From Streptomyces barkulensis (GTDB lineage: Bacteria; Actinomycetota; Actinomycetes; Streptomycetales; Streptomycetaceae), in assembly GCF_002843305.1 (NCBI RefSeq), contig NZ_PGSG01000119.1, positions 204,508 to 268,507 of the forward strand: a DNA stretch of 64,000 bases, given 5' to 3'. Below, piece after piece: positions 7,681 to 15,962 of this stretch. The notes beneath the pieces were generated by a model. The model was not told where the DNA came from, ran no database searches, and saw nothing but the letters and a program-made list of their open reading frames with translations. The first letter of the stretch is position 1. Each line of letters begins with the position of its first letter. The translations under genes were made by a program, and so were the position numbers.

Positions 7681-8733
7681 ATGAGCGCCTCGAGGGTCAA
7701 CGACGCACTGACCGATGTCCAGGGCCTGCGGGTCGGCCACGCCCAGCGGATCGGCGACGGCTGGCTGACGGGCACGACCGTGGTCCTCGCCCCGGAGGGC
7801 GGGGCGACCGCCGCCGTGGACGTGCGGGGCGGCGGGCCCGGCACCCGGGAGACCGACGCCCTGGACCCGCGCAATCTGGTGGAGCGCATCGACGCCGTGG
7901 TCCTGACCGGGGGCAGCGCCTTCGGGCTGGACGCCGCCTGCGGGGTGACCGCCTGGCTGGAGGAGCGGGGCAGGGGCTTCCCCGTCGGCCCGGAGCCGGA
8001 TCAGGTGGTGCCCGTGGTCCCGGCCGCCTGCCTCTTCGACCTGGGCCGCGGCGGCTCCTGGCGGGCCCGCCCCGACGCCGCGCTCGGCCGGGAGGCGGCC
8101 GAGGCGGCCGCCCGTACGAGCGTCGGCGAGCCGGTTCCCCAGGGCAGCGTCGGGGCCGGCGCGGGGGCCGTTGCGGGCGGTCTCAAGGGCGGGGTGGGCA
8201 CCGCGAGCACGGTTCTGCCCTCGGGCACCACCGTGGGCGCGCTGGCCGTGGTCAACGCGGTGGGCTCGGCTCTGGACCCGGCCACGGGCGTGCTCTACGG
8301 CGAGCTGTACGGCGGGCGCCCGGCCTTCCCCTCGGAGGCCGAGCACGCCGAGGCGCTGCGGTCCCTGGCCGCCGCCCAGCAGGAGTCGGAGCGCCGTTCG
8401 GCCGCCTCGGTGCGCCCGCCGCTCAACACCACGCTGGCCGTGGTGGCCACCGACGCCGAGCTCACCCCCGCCCAGGCGCAGAAGCTGGCGGGCACCTCCC
8501 ACGACGGGCTGGCCCGTGCGGTCCGCCCGGTGCATCTGCTCACCGACGGGGACACCGTCTTCGCCCTGTCCACCGGCGCACGCCGCCCGGAGGCGGAGGA
8601 GATCAACGACGTGCTGGCGGCCGGCGCCGACACCCTGACGCGTGCGGTGGTCAAAGCGGTGCGGGCCGCGGAGGGCGTGGACGGTCCGGGCGGAGTGTTC
8701 CCGGCGTACCACGACCTCTACGGCCGCCCCTGA
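7681..8733 (+). CDS. P1 (DmpA/BapA-like, S58) family peptidase
   Basis: A 350-residue member of the Ntn-type aminopeptidase family S58, relatives of L-aminopeptidase D-Ala-esterase/amidase DmpA. Visible landmarks are VRGGGPGTRETDALDP, VVLTGGSAFGLDAACGVTAWLEERG, GSVGAGAGAVAGGLKGGVG, and NTTLAVVATDAELTPAQA. In DmpA the last type of segment carries the autocatalytic cleavage site (before a Ser). Here the residue at NT-T-LAVVATD is Thr, as in many actinobacterial homologues, so activity is likely but not proven. ATG 7681 follows GGGGAGGAGGATCATGGCCTT. It is cytosolic (no signal peptide). The natural peptide substrate is unknown. Confidence 0.88.
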   Translation: MSASRVNDALTDVQGLRVGHAQRIGDGWLTGTTVVLAPEGGATAAVDVRGGGPGTRETDALDPRNLVERIDAVVLTGGSAFGLDAACGVTAWLEERGRGFPVGPEPDQVVPVVPAACLFDLGRGGSWRARPDAALGREAAEAAARTSVGEPVPQGSVGAGAGAVAGGLKGGVGTASTVLPSGTTVGALAVVNAVGSALDPATGVLYGELYGGRPAFPSEAEHAEALRSLAAAQQESERRSAASVRPPLNTTLAVVATDAELTPAQAQKLAGTSHDGLARAVRPVHLLTDGDTVFALSTGARRPEAEEINDVLAAGADTLTRAVVKAVRAAEGVDGPGGVFPAYHDLYGRP

Positions 8734-8988
8734 GCCGGTTATGGCCCCGGCTTCCGGCCCCGGCTCCCAGCCCCGGCTCCCGGCTGCGGTCCCGATCTCC
8801 GGCACCGGTCTCCGGCACCGCCTCGCCGCCCCCGCACGCCCGAAACACCGGGCGTCACGGGCTCCGGACACAGCGGGACCCCGGCGCTGGGGGGGGGAGT
8901 GCGCCGGGGTCCCTGTCCAGTGGGCGTGCTCGGTCGTCTTCGGTCGTGTCCCGTCACGGCGCGGTGTGCCACGCCGCGCCGGACGCCG

Positions 8989-10005
8989 TCACGCCGCCGC
9001 GTCGAAGCCCGTGTCATGGGCCATCTTCTTCAGTTCGAGCAGGGCGTGCTTCTCGATCTGGCGAATGCGTTCCCTCGTCAGGCCGTGCTGCTTGCCGACC
9101 TCGGTCAGCGTGCGCTCGCGCCCGTCCTCGATGCCGTAGCGCGCCCGGATGATGGAGGCGGTCCGGTCGTCGAGCCGGCCGATCATGTCCTCCAGCTCCT
9201 CGCGCCGCAGCATCACGAGCACGGAGTCCTCGGGAGAGGTGGCGGAGGTGTCCTCCAGCAGGTCGCCGAACTGCGTCTCGCCCTCGTCGTCCACGGACAT
9301 GTTCAGGCTGACCGGGTCGCGCGCCCAGTCCAGCACGTCCGTGACGCGCTCGGGGTTGGAGCCCAGCTCCTCGGCGATCTCGGCGGGCTCGGGGTCGCGG
9401 CCGTGCTCGCGGTTGAACTCCCGCTGCACACGCCGGATCCGTCCCAGCTCCTCGACCAGGTGGACGGGGAGGCGGATGGTGCGCGACTGGTCGGCGATCG
9501 ACCGCGTGATGGCCTGGCGGATCCACCATGTCGCGTACGTGGAGAACTTGAAGCCCTTGCGGTAGTCGAACTTCTCCACCGCCCGCACCAGGCCCGCGTT
9601 CCCCTCCTGGATCAGGTCCAGCAGCGGCAGGCCGCTGCGGGGGTAGCGCCGCGCGACGGCGACGACCAGACGCAGGTTGGAGCGGATGAAGACATCCTTG
9701 GCGCGCTCGCCCTCGGCGGCCACGGCCTCCAGCTCCTCGCGGGTCGCGGTCGCGGCCGGCGAGTCACCCGAGACGGGCTCGGCCTGGCCGTCGAGGACCT
9801 GCCGGGCGTATACGCCCGCCTCGATGGCGAGTGAGAGCTCGACCTCCTTCGCCGCGTCCAGCAGCGGGGTGCGGGCGATCTCGTCGAGGTACATGCCGAC
9901 CAGGTCCCGGTCCGCTACATCCCCTGCAGACGAGGTACGTACAGGTCGTGCCTCGTCAGCGCCGTTGGGGTCGGCCTGACGACGGGCGACGGCACGGGTT
10001 GCCAT
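8989..10005 (-). CDS. hrdD: Principal-like (group 2) RNA polymerase sigma factor HrdD
   Basis: Sigma-70 family factor of 338 residues. Region 1.2 is DLVGMYLDEIARTPLL. Region 2 is DLIQEGNAGLVRAVEKFDY and KGFKFSTYATWWIRQAITRSI. Region 3 is RLPVHLVEELGRI, and region 4 is GLTRERIRQIEKHALLELK. The long N-terminal region 1.1 of HrdB is missing, and the C-terminus DTGFDAAA with the start MATRAVARR matches what I recall of HrdD. HrdD is dispensable and transcribed by stress sigma factors, and it is held to recognise promoters much like those of HrdB. An insertion EPVSGDSPAA (about residues 76-90) differs from the S. coelicolor protein. ATG 10005 has GCAAGGGAG upstream. It diverges from the GNAT gene. 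Confidence 0.9.
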   Translation of the reverse strand: MATRAVARRQADPNGADEARPVRTSSAGDVADRDLVGMYLDEIARTPLLDAAKEVELSLAIEAGVYARQVLDGQAEPVSGDSPAATATREELEAVAAEGERAKDVFIRSNLRLVVAVARRYPRSGLPLLDLIQEGNAGLVRAVEKFDYRKGFKFSTYATWWIRQAITRSIADQSRTIRLPVHLVEELGRIRRVQREFNREHGRDPEPAEIAEELGSNPERVTDVLDWARDPVSLNMSVDDEGETQFGDLLEDTSATSPEDSVLVMLRREELEDMIGRLDDRTASIIRARYGIEDGRERTLTEVGKQHGLTRERIRQIEKHALLELKKMAHDTGFDAAA

Positions 10006-10187
10006 GCGTACTCCCTTGCGAGTCGTGGTCTACAACTGGTCGGTGGCGGTCCAGCCACCCGGCGTCTCCTGGTTCGGGTGCCCGTTCCGATGGAATCAAC
10101 GACTTCAATCCGGACAGAATTCCCACGGCGCGCATCGTTTTTCCGGATCTTGCGGTATTCTGCGCCGCCACACAGAGGGGGCCTTCC

Positions 10188-10709
10188 ATGACGGAACGCG
10201 GGGAAGTCCAGGTCAGAGCAGGCGAGGAAGGCGACCTTCCGGGGCTGACGGACATCTACAACCACTACGTCCGCGAGACCCCCGTCACATTCGACACCGA
10301 GCCCCTCACCCCCGAGACCAGACGTCCCTGGCTGCTCTCCCACCCCAAGGACGGTCCGCACCGCCTTCTGGTTGCCCTGGACGCGGAATCCGGCCGCGTC
10401 CAGGGCTACGCCACCAGCAGCCCCTTCCGCCCCAAGTCCGCCTACTCCACCTCGGTCGAGGTCAGCGTCTACCTCGCTCCCGACGCGCGCGGGCGGGGCG
10501 TGGGCACCCTGCTGTACGAGCACCTCTTCGAAGCCCTCGGCGGCGAGGACGTCCACCGCGCCTACGCGGGCATCGCCCAGCCCAACGAGGCCTCCGTACG
10601 TCTCCACGCCCGCTTCGGCTTCCGCCACATCGGCACGTACGGCGAGGTCGGCCGGAAGTTCGGCCGGTACTGGGACGTGGCCTGGTACGAGAGGCCGCTG
10701 AACTCCTGA
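10188..10709 (+). CDS. GNAT N-acetyltransferase, phosphinothricin acetyltransferase-like
   Basis: A 173-residue GNAT enzyme transferring acetyl from acetyl-CoA to an amine. The N-terminal DLPGLTDIYNHYVRETPVTFD and the later EVSVYLAPDARGRGVGTLLYE (acetyl-CoA pyrophosphate-binding R/Q-x-x-G-x-G/A motif, here RGRGVG), GIAQPNEASVRLHARFGF and YWDVAWYERPL are the hallmark of the Pat/YncA branch. Family members inactivate phosphinothricin or methionine analogues. The actual substrate here is not known. ATG 10188 follows GGGGGCCTTCC. Divergent from hrdD across a 182-bp spacer that must hold both promoters. Confidence 0.9.
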   Translation: MTERGEVQVRAGEEGDLPGLTDIYNHYVRETPVTFDTEPLTPETRRPWLLSHPKDGPHRLLVALDAESGRVQGYATSSPFRPKSAYSTSVEVSVYLAPDARGRGVGTLLYEHLFEALGGEDVHRAYAGIAQPNEASVRLHARFGFRHIGTYGEVGRKFGRYWDVAWYERPLNS

Positions 10710-11125
10710 GGCCCCCGGTGTCCGGGGCACGGCCGGTGTCCGGGGCACGGCGCCACCCACCCACGGCACCCGCCGGACGCCTCCTCCCGTCACCCTCCGG
10801 GACCACCGTGCCGCGCGCCCGCCGCGCGTCGCCGCGCCCGGTACCGGCCGCCACCGCACAATCCCGGTGGACCCGCCCGAACCGCCTCCCCGTCCCGTCT
10901 CCCGAAGCCGCCCTCCCGGCCCGGCCCGCCCCCTCCCTCCGCGCCTCATGTCCGCGTCCCGCCAATGGCCCGACCACTGACAGTCCCGCACCCCTCTGGC
11001 CGCAAGCCCGACTCGCTGGAACGATGTGGCCGCCACGGCTCCGGCGCCCACCCCCACATGCCGTCCCCTCCGCACGCGTACCACCGGCCCCACCCGCTCC
11101 GTCCGCCCATGTGAGGAGAGACCCG
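10710..11125. other. 416-bp spacer before the GH3 gene, no gene seen
   Basis: Pro/Ala/Arg-coding composition in every frame and a high content of CCG/GCC triplets, without a credible start or domain. It opens with a direct repeat of GGTGTCCGGGGCACGGC (about 10718-10751). The GAGGAGAG ribosome-binding site of the next gene lies at its end. Confidence 0.5.
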
Positions 11126-12973
11126 ATGCAGCAGCCCGCGACTCCCAGCCGCAGACAAGCCCTCGCCACCGGCCTGTTCGGTGTCACCGCGGCGCTGACC
11201 GCCTCCGCCGCCCTCCCCTCCCCGGCGAACGCCGGCACCGGACAGGCCGCCGGGCAGGCCGCCGCCTCCGGCGGCGACCGCGTACGCGCCAGGGCCAGGG
11301 CCCTGGCCCGCCGCATGTCCCTGGAGGACAAGGTCGGGCAGCTCTTCGTCGTCGAGGTCTACGGGCAGGCCGCCGACACCGCGTCCGCGGGCAACCGCAC
11401 CCTGTACGGCGTGGACACCCCCGCCGAGGTCATCGCCAAGTACCGGCCGGGCGGGGTCATCTACTTCGACGCCCGCCGCGGCCCCGACAACGTCCGCGAC
11501 CCGCTCCAGACCGCGCGTCTGTCCAACGGCCTCCAGCGCGCCGCGCGCAGCGCCGGCGCCCGCGTGCCGCTGCTGGTCTCCATCGACCAGGAGGGCGGCA
11601 GCGTCGTCTACCGCCTCACCGACCCCGCCACCCTCCTGCCCGGGAACATGGCGCTGGCGGCGGGCCGCTCCACCTCCGACGCCCGGCGCTCGGCCGAGAT
11701 CATCGGTCTGGAGCTGGCGGCGATGGGCGTCAACCAGAACTACGCCCCCGTCGCCGACGTCAACGTCAACCCCGAGAACCCGGTCATCGGCGTCCGCTCC
11801 TTCGGCTCCGACCCCGCCCTGTGCGCCTCCCTGGTCGGCGCCTCCGTGAGCGGCTACCACCGCGGCCGGGTCGCCTCCGCCGCCAAGCACTTCCCCGGGC
11901 ACGGCGACACCGACACCGACAGCCACACCGGCCTCCCGCGGATCGACCACACCCGCGAGGAGCTGGAGGACATCGACCTGCCGCCCTTCCGCGCCGCCAT
12001 CGCGCGCGGCGTCGACACGATCATGACGGCCCACATCGTCGTCCCGGCCCTGGACCCGTCGGGCGTTCCGGCCACCATGTCGCAGCCGATCATCACCGGG
12101 CTACTGCGCGAGGAGATGGGCTTCGAGGGCCTGATCGTCACCGACGCCCTGGACATGCAGGGCGCCTCGGGCCAGTTCCCGCCGGACGTGGCGCCGGTCC
12201 GGGCCCTCATGGCCGGCTGTGACCAGCTCGTCCTGGCGCCGAAGCTGGACACCGCCTACGACGCCGTCCTGGAGGCCGTACGCGGCGGACGGATCCCCGT
12301 CTCCCGTCTGGACGCCTCGGTGGAGCGGATCCTGGCGCACAAGCTCCGCCGGGACCTCTTCCGGCACCCGTACGTGGACGAGCAGCACGCGGTGCGCACC
12401 GTCGGCGCCGAGCGCCACAGGGCCGACGCCCAGGCCATCACCGACCGCACCGTCACCCTGGTCAGGAACGAGGGACCCCTCCTGCCCCTCTCCTCCGGCG
12501 CCCGCTCCGTCCTGGTCACCGGCTGGGGGGTGGGCACCACCCGGGCCCTCGCCGACGCCGTCGCCGAGCGGCCCGGCCAGAGCGCCGCCGTGCTGGAGAC
12601 GGGCGCGATCCCCTCCGCGGACCGCATCACCGAGGCGGCCGGCGCGGCGGCGGGCCACGGCCTGGTGATCGTCTCCGTCAACGCGGCCGCGGCGGGCTCG
12701 GAGAAGGGCGCCGCCCAGGCGAGGCTGGTACAGGCACTGATGGACACCGGCACACCCGTCGTCGCCGTCGCCGTCCGCAACCCGTACGACATCCGCCGCT
12801 TCCCCGGCGTCCCCGCCTACCTGGCCACCTACTCCTACGGCGCCCCCTCCCTCCAAGCCGCCGTCCGCACCGCCTACGGCGACCTCTCCCCCGCCGGCCG
12901 GCTCCCGGTCGCCGTCCCGGACGCCGGCTCCACCGGCACCCTCTACCCCTTCGGACACGGCCTGTCGTACTGA
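11126..12973 (+). CDS. Tat-exported glycoside hydrolase family 3 protein (beta-N-acetylglucosaminidase type)
   Basis: A 615-residue exported GH3 enzyme. The N-terminus SRRQALATGLFG followed by a hydrophobic stretch and ANA is a twin-arginine signal peptide (about residues 7-35). The (beta/alpha)8 domain carries QLFVVEVYG, DQEGG, and KHFPGHGDTDTDSH at about 254-267, the NagZ-type His/Asp catalytic loop. The nucleophile Asp lies in VTDALDM at about 340. A C-terminal alpha/beta domain runs from about 430 to 610. The KHFPGHG loop points to N-acetylhexosaminidase rather than beta-glucosidase. It probably acts on chitin- or peptidoglycan-derived oligomers outside the cell. ATG 11126 follows GTGAGGAGAGACCCG. 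Confidence 0.9.
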   Translation: MQQPATPSRRQALATGLFGVTAALTASAALPSPANAGTGQAAGQAAASGGDRVRARARALARRMSLEDKVGQLFVVEVYGQAADTASAGNRTLYGVDTPAEVIAKYRPGGVIYFDARRGPDNVRDPLQTARLSNGLQRAARSAGARVPLLVSIDQEGGSVVYRLTDPATLLPGNMALAAGRSTSDARRSAEIIGLELAAMGVNQNYAPVADVNVNPENPVIGVRSFGSDPALCASLVGASVSGYHRGRVASAAKHFPGHGDTDTDSHTGLPRIDHTREELEDIDLPPFRAAIARGVDTIMTAHIVVPALDPSGVPATMSQPIITGLLREEMGFEGLIVTDALDMQGASGQFPPDVAPVRALMAGCDQLVLAPKLDTAYDAVLEAVRGGRIPVSRLDASVERILAHKLRRDLFRHPYVDEQHAVRTVGAERHRADAQAITDRTVTLVRNEGPLLPLSSGARSVLVTGWGVGTTRALADAVAERPGQSAAVLETGAIPSADRITEAAGAAAGHGLVIVSVNAAAAGSEKGAAQARLVQALMDTGTPVVAVAVRNPYDIRRFPGVPAYLATYSYGAPSLQAAVRTAYGDLSPAGRLPVAVPDAGSTGTLYPFGHGLSY

Positions 12974-12978
12974 CGCCG

Positions 12979-13016
12979 GCGGGCGGAGGGCCGGCGGTCA
13001 CCGTCCCTCCGCCCGC
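12979..13016. terminator. Bidirectional hairpin terminator
   Basis: Perfect 12-bp stem, 12979-12990 paired with 13005-13016, loop 14 nt. It lies between the convergent ends of the GH3 gene (+) and the membrane protein gene (-). Confidence 0.75.
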
Positions 13017-13023
13017 GTGGCCG

Positions 13024-13764
13024 TCAGTGCCCGTGCGGCCCGTCGTCGTGCCCGTCGCCGCCGTGCCCGTCCTGCCCGTCCTGCCCGTCCTGCCCGCCGT
13101 CCGCGGGCCGCTCGGCCGGCTGAGTCGACGCGGTACCCGCGTCCGGCTCCGGAGCGCCGTCGCCGTCCTCCCCGTGGCCTTCGCCTCCACCGCCGTCACC
13201 ATGGCCGTGCGGTGCCGACGGCTCCTCCGCCGTGCCGTGACTGTGGCTGACCGCGCTCTCCACGGCGGGGACCGTCACACCCGTCACGGCCGAAGCGGCG
13301 ACACCGGCCAGCACCACCGCCCGCAGTGAGGAGGTGAAGCCGCGTGCGGCCCGGCGCCGCACGTACCGGGCCGCCACCAGGCAGACCACCACCTCGAAGG
13401 CCACAGCGGTGACGCCCGCCCGGCCGATGTGCTCCGGCACGCCCGCGCCGGGCCCCACCGGCACTCCCACCGTCCGGCTGACCGCCCAGGTGACGATGAC
13501 GGCGACGTTGACGAGCAGACCGATCACCATGCCGGACGGGCGGCCCGTCCGGAGCGCGATCACCGACCAGCCTGCCTGGAAGGCCCCGGTGGCATAGAAG
13601 AACAGCCCGGAGATCCACCACCGGTCGTAGTGGTCCGCGGCCGCCGCGACATGGATCGCGGCGGCCCCCATCGACGCGAAGGCCGCGAGGACTCGGTCCG
13701 CTCCCACACCTCCCGGCGCGGTGCGCGCCTCGTTCCCTCCCTTGGTCCTGCGTCTGGTTCCCAT
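13024..13764 (-). CDS. Four-helix membrane protein with His/Asp/Gly-rich C-terminal tail
   Basis: A 246-residue protein. The first 150 residues hold about four hydrophobic helices (AAFASMGAAAIHVAAAADHY, WWISGLFFYATGAFQAGW, GMVIGLLVNVAVIVTWAV, VTAVAFEVVVCLVAARYV), a fifth follows near ASAVTGVTV. The last 80 residues are loaded with His, Asp and Gly (SHSHGTAEEP..., ending HGGDGHDDGPHGH), which suggests metal binding. ATG 13764 has GGAGAGAACCAG upstream. The next gene on the strand (13849-14199) lies upstream in the same direction and is also His-containing, so they are probably an operon. No family name is certain and the function is unknown. Confidence 0.72.
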   Translation of the reverse strand: MGTRRRTKGGNEARTAPGGVGADRVLAAFASMGAAAIHVAAAADHYDRWWISGLFFYATGAFQAGWSVIALRTGRPSGMVIGLLVNVAVIVTWAVSRTVGVPVGPGAGVPEHIGRAGVTAVAFEVVVCLVAARYVRRRAARGFTSSLRAVVLAGVAASAVTGVTVPAVESAVSHSHGTAEEPSAPHGHGDGGGGEGHGEDGDGAPEPDAGTASTQPAERPADGGQDGQDGQDGHGGDGHDDGPHGH

Positions 13765-13848
13765 TCTGGTTCTCTCCGTTCCGTCGGATCCGCGAATGTC
13801 ACCCGGCGCGTACGCCGCCCGGTGCGGACGGCGTACGCGGCGCACCTT

Positions 13849-14199
13849 CTAGATCCGCAGCACGGAGAGAGCGACCGGAGACGGTCCCGGAGGCGACCGC
13901 GACGACACGGCCCCGCCGCACGGCCCGGTTCCGTCGCCCGGCGGGGCCTGTGCGACGACACGGCCGCCCGCGATCAAAGGCGGCTGGTGGGAGCCGCCTC
14001 CGGTGACGACCTCGCAGGACGCTCCGTCGTGCCCGCCGTGTTCGTCCGTACCGGAGCCGGAGAACGAACCGGCCACGGCCGCGAGCGCGTGGTCGGGGTG
14101 GTCCGGCAGATGCGTGGCCGCCCCGGCGAACCCGTGCGCCAGCGCGAAGACGGGGACGGCCGCCATCACCAGCCAGCGCACCACCGTCCTCGCGCGCAT
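13849..14199 (-). CDS. Small secreted or membrane protein, DUF6153-like
   Basis: A 116-residue protein with an N-terminal hydrophobic segment (VVRWLVMAAVPVFALAHGFAGAA, residues about 5-27) that reads as a signal or anchor, a His/Asp/Gly middle (HLPDHPDHA, DEHGGHDGASC) and the C-terminal end ALSVLRI. The LSVLRI end is what I recall of DUF6153 proteins of Streptomyces. ATG 14199 has GGAGGGAGC about 9 nt upstream. An ATG at 14229 is in frame but adds Arg-rich residues without a ribosome-binding site. It lies 84 bp upstream of the His-rich membrane protein gene. A role in metal handling would fit, but is only a guess. Confidence 0.6.
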   Translation of the reverse strand: MRARTVVRWLVMAAVPVFALAHGFAGAATHLPDHPDHALAAVAGSFSGSGTDEHGGHDGASCEVVTGGGSHQPPLIAGGRVVAQAPPGDGTGPCGGAVSSRSPPGPSPVALSVLRI

Positions 14200-14350
14200 C
14201 CGAAACCGCTCCCTCCGCGCTCCTGTCACCGGCCGGTCAAACTACAGCAGTCGGCCTTAGCCGCCCAGGGCCGTGACGACGCCGCGACCTGTAGGGTCTC
14301 CACCGAAAACCGGCGGCCGGCGACGGTCGGCGACCTCGCGGAGGAGGAAC

Positions 14351-14962
14351 ATGGCAAACACACAGAAGCGGTGGTGGCCGCCCCTCCGCCCGGTCCTGGA
14401 GAGCAGGGACCGGCACCCCTGGGCGGGCCCGACGGCGCTGGCCGGGCTCGTGGCCGGCGCGGCCGTGGCGGTCTTCGGACTGCCCCCGGTGGACCTGCAC
14501 AGCCCTCTGCACTACGCCGGTGTGATGGGCCCGACATGCGGTGGAACCCGTGCGGTGCACGCGGCCGCGCTCGGGCACTTCGGCGAGTCGTGGCGGTACA
14601 ACCCGCTCGGCCTTCCCGTGCTCGTGGGCGCGTTCGCCGCGGTGGCCCGCGAGGCGGTCGGCCGGAGGAGCGGCCGCTGGCTGAACGTCCGTGTGACACA
14701 CCGCCGTACCGCCGTCGTCTGTGCCCTGGTCCTGCTCGCCGCACTGGCGGCCAACCAGCAGGCGCACGCCGAACTGCTGCGCACCGGCCCGGAGACCGGA
14801 GTACCGACCGGGCTGCTGCTCTACGCGGTCGTCGTGCCGCTCACCGCGGTCGCGGTAGCCGTACGCCTGTACCGCTCACGGCACCCGGGCCACCACCGGC
14901 CGCCCGCGCCCCGCCCCCTCCCCGCCTCGGACACCGAACGGCTGCGCTCGCCCGAGCCCTGA
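14351..14962 (+). CDS. DUF2752 domain membrane protein
   Basis: A 203-residue integral membrane protein. The DUF2752 signature is present: a Cys-containing GPTCGGTRAVHAAALGHFGES followed by the WRYNPLGLPVLVGAF segment. Four hydrophobic helices are visible (about residues 28-48, 90-108, 127-146, 160-180). The C-terminal tail is Pro/Arg-rich. Function is unknown for the whole family. ATG 14351 has a clean GAGGAGGAAC ribosome-binding site. It diverges from the DUF6153-like gene and is followed after about 80 bp by tRNA-Arg on the same strand. Confidence 0.85.
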   Translation: MANTQKRWWPPLRPVLESRDRHPWAGPTALAGLVAGAAVAVFGLPPVDLHSPLHYAGVMGPTCGGTRAVHAAALGHFGESWRYNPLGLPVLVGAFAAVAREAVGRRSGRWLNVRVTHRRTAVVCALVLLAALAANQQAHAELLRTGPETGVPTGLLLYAVVVPLTAVAVAVRLYRSRHPGHHRPPAPRPLPASDTERLRSPEP

Positions 14963-15040
14963 TCCGGTATCCTGTCGGTCAGGCGTCCCGAAGGGCGCCG
15001 CAGTGCGCCATGCGGTCCGACAGGGCCTCATGTGAGCTCC

Positions 15041-15113
15041 GCCTTCGTAGCTCAGGGGATAGAGCACCGCTCTCCTAAAGCGGGTGTCGCAGGTTCGAAT
15101 CCTGCCGGGGGCA
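15041..15113 (+). tRNA. tRNA-Arg (anticodon CCU)
   Basis: Folds as a complete cloverleaf of 73 nt without encoded CCA. The acceptor stem GCCTTCG pairs with CGGGGGC (two G-U pairs). The D arm is GCTC...GAGC, the anticodon stem CCGCT/AGCGG encloses loop CTCCTAA (anticodon CCT), and the T arm is GCAGG-TTCGAAT-CCTGC. The discriminator base is A at 15113. tRNA genes are the usual attachment sites of actinomycete integrative elements, and two element genes sit 80-460 bp downstream. Confidence 0.95.
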
Positions 15114-15120
15114 CGGGTCG

Positions 15121-15162
15121 AAGGGCCGGTTGCAGACGTATGGTCCTGTGCAACCGGCCCTT
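15121..15162 (+). terminator. Hairpin terminator of tRNA-Arg
   Basis: Perfect 14-bp stem, AAGGGCCGGTTGCA (15121-15134) paired with 15149-15162, loop 14 nt, starting 8 nt after the tRNA. Confidence 0.85.
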
Positions 15163-15192
15163 CCGCGTGTTCGCATCCGTGCCACGCGCTTG

Positions 15193-15372
15193 TCACCCTG
15201 GGGCCGCGTGCCCGCGGACCATCGCCCCGAGCCCGGTCGGCGATGACACGGTCGCGGTCATCGGCCATGTGCCGGTGGACCAGAGCGGCCCCCACAGGCT
15301 GATGCCGAGGAACTTGATCGCGGCCCAGGCGATGACGCCCAGGACGGCCACCAGGGGCAGGGAGACGGTCAC
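15193..15372 (-). CDS. Truncated Spd-like small membrane protein of an integrative element
   Basis: A 59-residue reading frame starting GTG 15372. The first 30 residues, MTVSLPLVAVLGVIAW-AAIKFLGISLWGPL, look like the small one- or two-helix spread proteins of Streptomyces integrative and conjugative elements. The second half (WSTGTWPMTATVSSPTG...) no longer looks like a membrane segment, which suggests that the original 3' end was replaced by recombination close to the tRNA. It lies 12 bp downstream of the mobile element transfer gene on the same strand, as in intact elements. A remnant is more likely than a working gene. Confidence 0.5.
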   Translation of the reverse strand: MTVSLPLVAVLGVIAWAAIKFLGISLWGPLWSTGTWPMTATVSSPTGLGAMVRGHAAPG

Positions 15373-15384
15373 GGGAACCTCCGG

Positions 15385-15576
15385 TCAGCGGACGGGGCAG
15401 CGGTGGGTACGGGCGGCCGGATCGGCGGCCGAGCGGCTGTCGTAGTCGGCACAGAAGCCGCAGCGCGGCGCGGTGCGGGCGGCGGTGTGCTTCTCGCGGC
15501 CCCGGCCGTCGTAGGCGGTGCCGACCTGGACGGGGCCGATGCGGACGACGCGGCGGAAGCGGCGGTGCGCGGGCAT
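15385..15576 (-). CDS. Mobile element transfer protein (SpdA-like, AICE family)
   Basis: A 63-residue basic protein reading MPAHRRFRRVVRIGPVQVG, then AYDGRGREKHTAA, PRCGFCADYDSRSAA and ARTHRCPVR. This is the pattern of the small 'mobile element transfer protein' encoded in the spd-tra region of pSAM2-like actinomycete integrative and conjugative elements. The CxxC/HRC arrangement may bind zinc. ATG 15576 has AAGGACC upstream. No tra, rep, xis or int gene is found next to it, so the element is a remnant. Confidence 0.7.
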   Translation of the reverse strand: MPAHRRFRRVVRIGPVQVGTAYDGRGREKHTAARTAPRCGFCADYDSRSAADPAARTHRCPVR

Positions 15577-15962
15577 GATGCGGTCCTTCTCGTCATGCGG
15601 GTCGGGCGGTGGTGACGTCGGCCAGGACGGGTGGGAGCCGTATCCGGATGGTGGGTGGGGCAGTGGACGCGGTACCGGGGTGAAGTGGGCCGGCGAACAC
15701 GTGTGATCTCGGTCCTCATTGGTGAGGCTCTGGTCCTCACGGGTGCTGCGGTAGCCAGTCGCTCATGGCTGGGCTGGGGCTGGGACCAGGTACTCGCTCT
15801 GTCCTGTCCGATGCTCGTGAACATCGGTTTGGCCCCGCTCATGGAGCGCCGGAAGGGGGCGGAGGGGAAACCGGATAACCGACCACCTCCCTCTCGGATC
15901 GACTCGACGCGTGTACGAGTTCGGATCCCTCGGCAGGAGAGCTCGGCTTCGGGTCGTCGTGG
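15577..15962. other. 386-bp stretch of island DNA without a confident gene
   Basis: A short plus-strand frame (about 15703-15890) has a hydrophobic run ISVLIGEALVLTGAAVAS and a basic end, but no ribosome-binding site and no recognised family, so I do not call it. The codon pattern and lower GC differ from flanking housekeeping genes, in keeping with foreign or decayed DNA. Confidence 0.4.

Noticed and set aside
8881..8906. CCGGCGC...GCGCCGG with a G9 run as a G-quadruplex or terminator
   Set aside because: The stem is short and the loop long. It may end hrdD or the peptidase transcript, but the evidence is too weak for a feature.
5901..9152. A 1083-codon open frame on the plus strand across the SAF-domain, mscL and peptidase genes
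   Set aside because: Arg/Gly/Pro-rich translation without any domain, lying over three well-supported genes in other frames. High GC makes such long false frames common.
10004..11125. In-frame upstream extension of the GH3 gene (374 extra codons)
   Set aside because: It overlaps the GNAT gene and the spacer and would bury the Tat signal peptide inside the protein. ATG 11126 with its ribosome-binding site is the real start.
14876..15295. Antisense frame across tRNA-Arg
   Set aside because: It reads through the tRNA and its terminator; no protein-like features.
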